Part shown: positions 59,069-64,000 of the stretch, piece by piece
Layout: the number at the start of each line of letters is the position of its first letter
Position numbering within the stretch: the stretch's first letter is position 1
DNA from: Deltaproteobacteria bacterium
Lineage (GTDB): Bacteria > Myxococcota > UBA727 > VGSZ01
Reading direction: 5' to 3'
NCBI GenBank assembly: GCA_016177705.1
Contig: JACOUT010000004.1
Location: 558,001-622,000, forward strand
Length of the DNA: 64,000 bases
Made by a program: the position numbers and the translations under genes
The notes under the pieces: generated by a model
The model's database searches: none
Told to the model about the DNA's origin: nothing
What the model saw: only the letters and a program-made list of their open reading frames with translations

Positions 59069-60583
59069 ATGCGCGCCACTCGCACGGTTTCCCTGACGAT
59101 CCTGCACGTTGGCGCCGTCGCGCTCTGGTCGGCGTGCGGCACCACCCCGGAGCCGCCACCGGCACCGCCCGCGCCGCCGGTACCGCCGCCGGCCGACGTC
59201 GACGGCGCGGCGCTCTGCCAGGTGGTCGCCGAGGTGGAGGACGCCGCCGAGCAGGGTCGGCTTCGCGAGGCGCACGATCGCTTCGAGGCGGCCGGCGCCG
59301 GCGACCGCGCCAAGCGCTTCGGCGCGCTGCTCGCCGTCGTCAACGAGCAGGAGCGCTTCCGCGGCTTCCGTGAGGACGGCGAGATGCACCCGGCGAGCGC
59401 GCTGGCGCCGCTCGGGCAGTGCTTCGTCTACGCCGACTGGAAGATGGAGGACCAAGCGAGCGGCGTGTGCCTGACGGCCGACACCGCGCTGCGCGGCGCT
59501 CCCATCGTCGACGTCGCGCGCGCGCGCCTCAAGCGCAAGCAGGGGGCGCTCGATGCCGCCAGCGCGCTAGTCGACAACGCGCTCACGCGCGACGGTTCCT
59601 GCGTGGCGGCGCAGCTCGAGGCGGCGCGCGTGCACGCCGCGCGCGGCGACGCCGACAAGGCGATGGCGGCCTGGGAGCGGGCGCGCGCCGCCTGGCCCGC
59701 GTGCTTCCTGTGCGCCGTCGAGGCGGCGCGCCTGGCCGACGCCTCGCCCGATCGCACGCGCGCCATCCCGCTGTGGGAGGCGGCCCTCGCCATCACGCCC
59801 GGCTCGCCGGTGGCGCTCAAGCAGTACGCCGCCGCGCTCGCCTCGAGCGAGCCCGGCAAGGCGCTCGCCGCCTATCAGCGCGCGGTCGAGGCCGGCGCCG
59901 ACGACCTGCCGACGCTGCTCGGTGGCGCGCAGTTGGCCGCCGCCACCGGTGACGTCGTCGCTGGGCTCGCCTTCGCCGAGAAGGCCGCCGCGCTGCAGAA
60001 GAACGAGATCGACGCGTGGCGCCTGGTGTTGGCGCTGGCCCAGCGTCGCAACGACGCGGCGCAGGGCGACCCCGCGCGCGCCGCCGGCGCTGCGCGCGAG
60101 GTGCTGCGCCTGGTCGACGAAGACGTGCCGGCGCTGTTGGTGCTGGCGCGCCAGGCGCGCGCCGCCGGAGGCCTGGTCGAGGCCGTGGTGCGCTACGACG
60201 CCGCTGCGCGCGCCATCGCCGCCGGCCGCGTCGCCGGCGTCGAGCCGGCCGACCTCGAGGCCGCCAAGAAGGAGCACGCCGCGTTGCTCGCCGAGCTGCA
60301 CGTCGCGGCCGTGGCCGCCAAGGGCAAGCCCGAGACGGTGGTGCGCCAGGTGCAGGGCGCCGTACAGCAGCTCTTCCTGGAGCGCCTCAAAAAGAAGAGG
60401 GGCCTGGCGGGCGCGCTCGACGTCGCCGTGGTGGTGTCGGCTGCCGGCACCGTCGACTCGGTCGAGATCGTGAGCGACAGCGTGGGGGACGCGGCGGTGG
60501 CGGCCAGCGTGGTCGCCAACCTGCGCCGCGCCACCATCACCGGCGGCGCCAAGCGGTACTCCTTCACCATGGAGCTGAAGTAG
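59069..60583 (+). CDS. Lipoprotein with TPR-like repeats and TonB-like C-terminal domain
   Basis: This 504-residue protein has a lipoprotein signal ending ALWSAC and a Pro-rich spacer. TPR-like helical pairs fill about 130-430 (ALDAASALVDNALTRDGSC, ARVHAARGDADKAMAAWERA). The C-terminal domain (LAGALDVAVVVSAAGTVDSVEIVSDSVGD then RRATITGGAKRYSFTMELK) has the TonB/AgmX-type fold found in many myxobacterial envelope proteins. It probably acts as a periplasmic scaffold. It ends two bases before asd. Confidence 0.8.
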   Translation: MRATRTVSLTILHVGAVALWSACGTTPEPPPAPPAPPVPPPADVDGAALCQVVAEVEDAAEQGRLREAHDRFEAAGAGDRAKRFGALLAVVNEQERFRGFREDGEMHPASALAPLGQCFVYADWKMEDQASGVCLTADTALRGAPIVDVARARLKRKQGALDAASALVDNALTRDGSCVAAQLEAARVHAARGDADKAMAAWERARAAWPACFLCAVEAARLADASPDRTRAIPLWEAALAITPGSPVALKQYAAALASSEPGKALAAYQRAVEAGADDLPTLLGGAQLAAATGDVVAGLAFAEKAAALQKNEIDAWRLVLALAQRRNDAAQGDPARAAGAAREVLRLVDEDVPALLVLARQARAAGGLVEAVVRYDAAARAIAAGRVAGVEPADLEAAKKEHAALLAELHVAAVAAKGKPETVVRQVQGAVQQLFLERLKKKRGLAGALDVAVVVSAAGTVDSVEIVSDSVGDAAVAASVVANLRRATITGGAKRYSFTMELK

Positions 60584-60585
60584 CC

Positions 60586-61704
60586 ATGACCGTACCGTCC
60601 TCGAGCGGATCGCTCGACAAGAAGCTCGAGACCCTGGGCGTGGTGGTGAAGGACCGTCCGGGCAAGCAGCCCAAGCGGCCGATGCGCGTCGCCATCGTGG
60701 GCGCCACCGGTGTGGTCGGGCGCGAGACGCTCTCCATCCTGCGGGAGCGCGCCTTCCCCATCGCCAGCATGAAGGTGTTGGCCTCCGAGCGCAGCCAGGG
60801 CGAGAGCGTGTCGTTCGGCGACGACGAGCTGGTGGTGGAGGCGGTGCGCCCCGAGAGCTTCAAGGGCGTCGACCTGGTGTTCTTCGCCGCGGGCGGCGGC
60901 GTCTCCAAGGTCTGGGCGCCGCGCGTCGCCGAGGCCGGCGGCGTCTCCATCGACAAGTCGAGCTCGTTTCGCATGGACCCGGAGGTGCCGCTGGTGGTGC
61001 CCGAGGTGAACGGCCACGCGCTCGCGGGCTTCGCCAAGAAGCGCATCGTGGCCACGCCCAACTGCTCGACCATCCAGCTCGTGCAGGCGCTGGCACCTTT
61101 GCACAAGAAGGCCAGGGTCGAGCGCGTGGTGGTGTGCACCTACCAGGCGGTGAGCGGCGCAGGCCGCGGGGGCGTCGACGAGCTCGAGCGTCAGGTGCGC
61201 GACCTGTTCAACCTGCGCGAGACCAAGATCGAGACCTTCGATCAGCGCATCGCCTTCAACGTGCTGCCGCGCATCCCGGCCAAGGACCCCATCCCCGCCG
61301 ACGGCACCACCGGCGAGGAGCGCAAGATGATCGACGAGACGCGCAAGATCCTGGAGACGCCCGCGCTGCGCGTTGGCGTCACCTGCGTGCGCGTGCCCGT
61401 GTTCAACAGCCACTCGGAGGCGGTGCACGTCGAGCTCGGTGCCGCGCTCAGCCCCGAGGACGCGCGCGCGCTGTTCGCCGGCGAGCCGAACCTGGTCGTG
61501 ATCGACGATCCGGCGCGCGGCCTGTACCCGACGGCCGAGGACGCGAGCGGCGAGGACAAGACGCTGATCGGGCGCGTCCGCGCCGACGAGAGCGTGCCCG
61601 ATGGTCGCGGCCTGGCCTTCTGGGTGGTGAGCGACAACCTGCGCACCGGCGCGGCCTTGAACGCCGTGCGCATCGCGGAGGCGCTGTGCGCGGACTGGCT
61701 GTGA
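60586..61704 (+). CDS. asd: Aspartate-semialdehyde dehydrogenase
   Basis: This 372-residue enzyme has the NADP motif AIVGATGVVGRETLSIL, DKSSSFRMDP, the catalytic Cys in ATPNCSTIQL, TYQAVSGAGRGG and the active-site His region FNSHSEAVHVEL. It makes aspartate-semialdehyde for lysine, diaminopimelate, threonine and methionine. The N-terminal 30 residues precede the usual family start. Translation probably continues from the upstream lipoprotein gene. Its stop overlaps the next gene's GTG. Confidence 0.96.
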   Translation: MTVPSSSGSLDKKLETLGVVVKDRPGKQPKRPMRVAIVGATGVVGRETLSILRERAFPIASMKVLASERSQGESVSFGDDELVVEAVRPESFKGVDLVFFAAGGGVSKVWAPRVAEAGGVSIDKSSSFRMDPEVPLVVPEVNGHALAGFAKKRIVATPNCSTIQLVQALAPLHKKARVERVVVCTYQAVSGAGRGGVDELERQVRDLFNLRETKIETFDQRIAFNVLPRIPAKDPIPADGTTGEERKMIDETRKILETPALRVGVTCVRVPVFNSHSEAVHVELGAALSPEDARALFAGEPNLVVIDDPARGLYPTAEDASGEDKTLIGRVRADESVPDGRGLAFWVVSDNLRTGAALNAVRIAEALCADWL

Positions 61705-63485
61705 CGACCCCGTCCGTGTCGGCGGCGCTGGTGGCGCTCGCGCTCGGTGCCGGCGCAGCGGCCGCGCAGCCGGCGGTCACCGAGATGACCGTCGACGGTA
61801 AGACCTCCTTGACCGACGGCTTCGGCCGCGCCGACTGCGACAGCACTGACACCATGCTGCTGCGGCTGCGTGTCAGCGTCGACCAGCCGCGCTACTACGC
61901 GCGCTTCGTGCTGGCCCCTGGCGGCTTGCCGGGTGGCATGTGTCCCACCGACATACAGGAGCCCGAGCTGACCGAGGTGTTCGCGGCCTCGCCGCTCGAC
62001 GCGCTCAGCGGTGTGCTCGAGCTCGATCGAGCGGTGTTGGCCTCCGAGCTGATGGGCACCCTGGCGTGCAGCGCCGACGGCCGGCGCTTCACCGGCGGCG
62101 CCTTCTGCTTGCAGCTCACGCTCACCCAGAGCGACGCCACCGCGCTGCTGGTGCACGGCATCGCGCTCGACTTCGACACCACCACCCCGCCGGCCATCAC
62201 CATCGACGCGGTCGCGCTCGGGGACGGCGGGGCGACCCTGACCGTTGGCGGTGTCCCCGATGACGACGAGAGCTATCAGGTGGTGGTCGACTATCGGCAG
62301 TGCCCCGAGCAGGCCGCCACCGACGGCGGGACCACGACCGACGCCGGCACCACCGACACCGACAGCTTGTGCGGCGCCAGTGCCGCGTTCTCGCGGGCGT
62401 CGTTCGACGACGGCGTCGAGGTCAGGCTCGAGGGGCTCGAGAACGGTGTGCGCGTCGAGGCGCGCGCGGCCTTGCGCGACGACTTCGACAACCTGGGTCC
62501 GTGGAGCGAGTTGGTGCTGATCGAACCGGCGCCTACCCTCGGCACGTTCGATCTGTACGACGGCAACGGCGGCGACCTGTCGTGCTCGCCTTCGTGCGGC
62601 GCCGGGACCACCGGCACCACGGCCGCGGCCAACGCCGGCTTCGCGGCTGCCTTCGTGCTCGGCCTCACCAAGCGCGGCCGCCGTCTGCTGCGCGCGGCGC
62701 GGCGTCGTCGCCTCGGAGTCTTGACCGTGTTCGCGGTGCTGCTGGTCGGCGCGCTGGCGAGCCCGGCGCATGCCGGCTTCGGCCAACAGACGCTGTCGCT
62801 CGCCGTCTCGCCCTACAAGCCGGCGATCGACACCGAGTACGTCGCCGGCTACCAGCGCATCTTTCCCGTCTATGGCTGTCTGTTCTCGGGCGCCACGCTC
62901 GTCGAGATTGGCGGCGACGCCGACACGCACCTGTGGGACGGCTTCGGCAGCGTGCAGGTGTCGGCCGGCCTGAACCTGGCGCAGGCGCGCGGCAAGGCGC
63001 AGCCGATGAGCGTGCTCACGAGCGGCCAGTGCGAGACCGCCACCGACACCGACGTCGAGCTGACGCTGCTCAAGCTGCGCCCGGGCATCACCTACCGCGC
63101 CGATCAATTGCTCGACTGGCTGCAGGTGCCGCTCGTCCCCTATGCGCGGGTCGGGCTGGTGGCGAGCGCCTTCGCCTTCACCAAGGAGGGTGCCTTCGAG
63201 CAGGGCGCGGTCGAGCCGGTGGGCCTGCGCTTCGGCTGGGAGGCGGCGGCGGGGCTGATGCTCGCGCTCGACTTCCTCGACGCCATCGACCCCTTCGTGC
63301 CCGACACCACGCGGCGCGCGCGCGCCAACGGCACCTTCGATCACACCTTCCTGTTCGCTGAGGGCGCCTGGCAGCGGGTCGACAGCTTTGGTCGCCCCGG
63401 GCTCGTGCTCTCGCCCGACGACGTCTTCCTCGGCACTCGCATGCCGGTGATGTGGAAGCTCGGCGTCGCCGTCGAGCTGTTGTGA
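61701..63485 (+). CDS. Two-part envelope protein with an internal signal-peptide-like segment
   Basis: This is one open frame of 594 residues. The first half has a signal peptide (SAALVALALGAGAAAA) and beta-rich domains. It ends with a Cys pair, a membrane helix and Arg clusters, like a MYXO-CTERM-type sorting tail (about 300-335). Immediately after comes LTVFAVLLVGALASPAHA, a second signal-peptide-like segment. An outer-membrane-barrel-like domain of about 235 residues follows. GGAG lies eight bases before an in-frame GTG at 62727, so a separate second protein is possible. The GTG start at 61701 overlaps the asd stop. Confidence 0.75.
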   Translation: MTTPSVSAALVALALGAGAAAAQPAVTEMTVDGKTSLTDGFGRADCDSTDTMLLRLRVSVDQPRYYARFVLAPGGLPGGMCPTDIQEPELTEVFAASPLDALSGVLELDRAVLASELMGTLACSADGRRFTGGAFCLQLTLTQSDATALLVHGIALDFDTTTPPAITIDAVALGDGGATLTVGGVPDDDESYQVVVDYRQCPEQAATDGGTTTDAGTTDTDSLCGASAAFSRASFDDGVEVRLEGLENGVRVEARAALRDDFDNLGPWSELVLIEPAPTLGTFDLYDGNGGDLSCSPSCGAGTTGTTAAANAGFAAAFVLGLTKRGRRLLRAARRRRLGVLTVFAVLLVGALASPAHAGFGQQTLSLAVSPYKPAIDTEYVAGYQRIFPVYGCLFSGATLVEIGGDADTHLWDGFGSVQVSAGLNLAQARGKAQPMSVLTSGQCETATDTDVELTLLKLRPGITYRADQLLDWLQVPLVPYARVGLVASAFAFTKEGAFEQGAVEPVGLRFGWEAAAGLMLALDFLDAIDPFVPDTTRRARANGTFDHTFLFAEGAWQRVDSFGRPGLVLSPDDVFLGTRMPVMWKLGVAVELL

Positions 63486-64000
63486 CCGACCGCGCCGTCG
63501 CGACCGCGCTCTTGGCTCCGCTGCTGCTCGCGCTCGCGTTGTCGTGGTCGCGCCTGCTCGGCGCCGGCTGCCACGTGCCGCACGATGGCGACTACTTCGA
63601 GGCGCGGCGCGTGCTCGAGGCGCAGCGCTTCACGCGCGGCACCGACGCGCTCGCGGTGCTGCCGCCGTGGTCGTTGCGCCCCTTCACGGTCCTCGGCGAC
63701 CTCGAGCCCATCTCGGGCGACGCACTCGCGGACCAGCCGCTGCAGCGCTACGCGCGCTTGTTCGTGCTGGTGGAGCCGGACGCGGAGGACGATCACGACG
63801 CGCTGGTCGCGCGCCTCGGCGCGCCCGCGGCCGTGGAACAGGTCGGGCGCGTCGTCGTCGAGCGCTGGGATTTGCCGCCGCCGTCGGTCACCTTCGACTT
63901 TCGGGCGCGCCTCGCCGAGGCGACCGTGACGCTCGGCCGCGAGCGCTGCGACCAGCCGGTGCGCGGCGGCGTCGGCTGCGGCGGCGACCGCCGGCTGCGC
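63482..64000 (+). CDS. N-terminal part of an envelope protein, cut by the window end
   Basis: A GTG overlaps the previous stop (GTGA) and the frame is open to the window end (173 codons). The N-terminus VATALLAPLLLALALSW is a signal anchor or signal peptide. The rest is polar with several Cys near the end (RERCDQPV, GVGCGGD). I do not recognise a family. The coupling suggests it is in the same operon as asd and the two-part protein. Confidence 0.7.
   Translation, partial: MTDRAVATALLAPLLLALALSWSRLLGAGCHVPHDGDYFEARRVLEAQRFTRGTDALAVLPPWSLRPFTVLGDLEPISGDALADQPLQRYARLFVLVEPDAEDDHDALVARLGAPAAVEQVGRVVVERWDLPPPSVTFDFRARLAEATVTLGRERCDQPVRGGVGCGGDRRLR

Overview
This is a very GC-rich window from a Gram-negative bacterium that looks like a member of the Myxococcota (the former Deltaproteobacteria). 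The support is a lipoprotein with a long Glu-Gly repeat and myxococcal-type Cys-rich repeats, beta-propeller lipoproteins, PATAN/DUF4388-like regulators, an FHA protein, a PilT ATPase, several histidine kinases with degenerate receivers, and an NtrC-type regulator. I saw no rRNA, tRNA, CRISPR array, transposase or phage gene. The species cannot be named from the sequence alone.

Layout. 0-1.8 kb: the 3' part of a repeat-rich secreted protein. 1.8-10.4 kb: surface-glycan genes (WbqC-like protein, GNAT acetyltransferase, sugar-phosphate transferase, membrane nucleotide-sugar 4,6-dehydratase, O-antigen ligase with TPR tail), broken up by two toxin-antitoxin modules. These are a tail-to-tail HicA/HicB pair and a HipBA operon with three palindromic operators. 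10.4-20.7 kb: a two-armed lasso-peptide locus. The minus arm holds cyclase C1, precursor A1 and HprK-like kinase K1, the last coupled to the O-antigen ligase. The plus arm holds a nucleotidyltransferase/PqqD (B1) fusion, cyclase C2, precursor A2, kinase K2, a methyltransferase and the leader peptidase B2. A Glu-Gly-repeat lipoprotein separates the arms. There is one B1 and one B2 for two precursors, and no dedicated exporter is visible.

20.7-31.5 kb: a beta-propeller lipoprotein, then a signalling block of three histidine kinases, a stand-alone DHp-like helical protein, two related single-domain receivers, an NtrC-type activator and an orphan sigma-28-like factor followed by a FlgM-like anti-sigma protein. 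31.5-39.2 kb: CPBP protease, DusB, a PATAN/receiver protein, a carboxypeptidase-regulatory-like repeat protein, a helical protein of unknown role and a GlcD-type FAD oxidase. 39.3-45.8 kb: an AddAB-like helicase-nuclease pair.

45.9-64 kb: a membrane protein and M23 peptidase, a lipoprotein, PilT, an FHA-TM-barrel-sandwich protein, an OmpA-family protein, a plant/chlamydial-type enoyl-ACP reductase, CTP synthase, a REP/MITE-like inverted repeat, a QueD-like enzyme, envelope proteins, aspartate-semialdehyde dehydrogenase, a two-part outer-membrane protein and a protein cut by the window end.

The most interesting content is the lasso-peptide locus. Precursor A2 has a textbook leader and a core that fits a nine-residue Ala1-Asp9 ring. 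Precursor A1 has the same leader but its only acidic residue lies outside the usual ring range. The two kinases, the nucleotidyltransferase and the methyltransferase suggest tailoring of the mature peptides.
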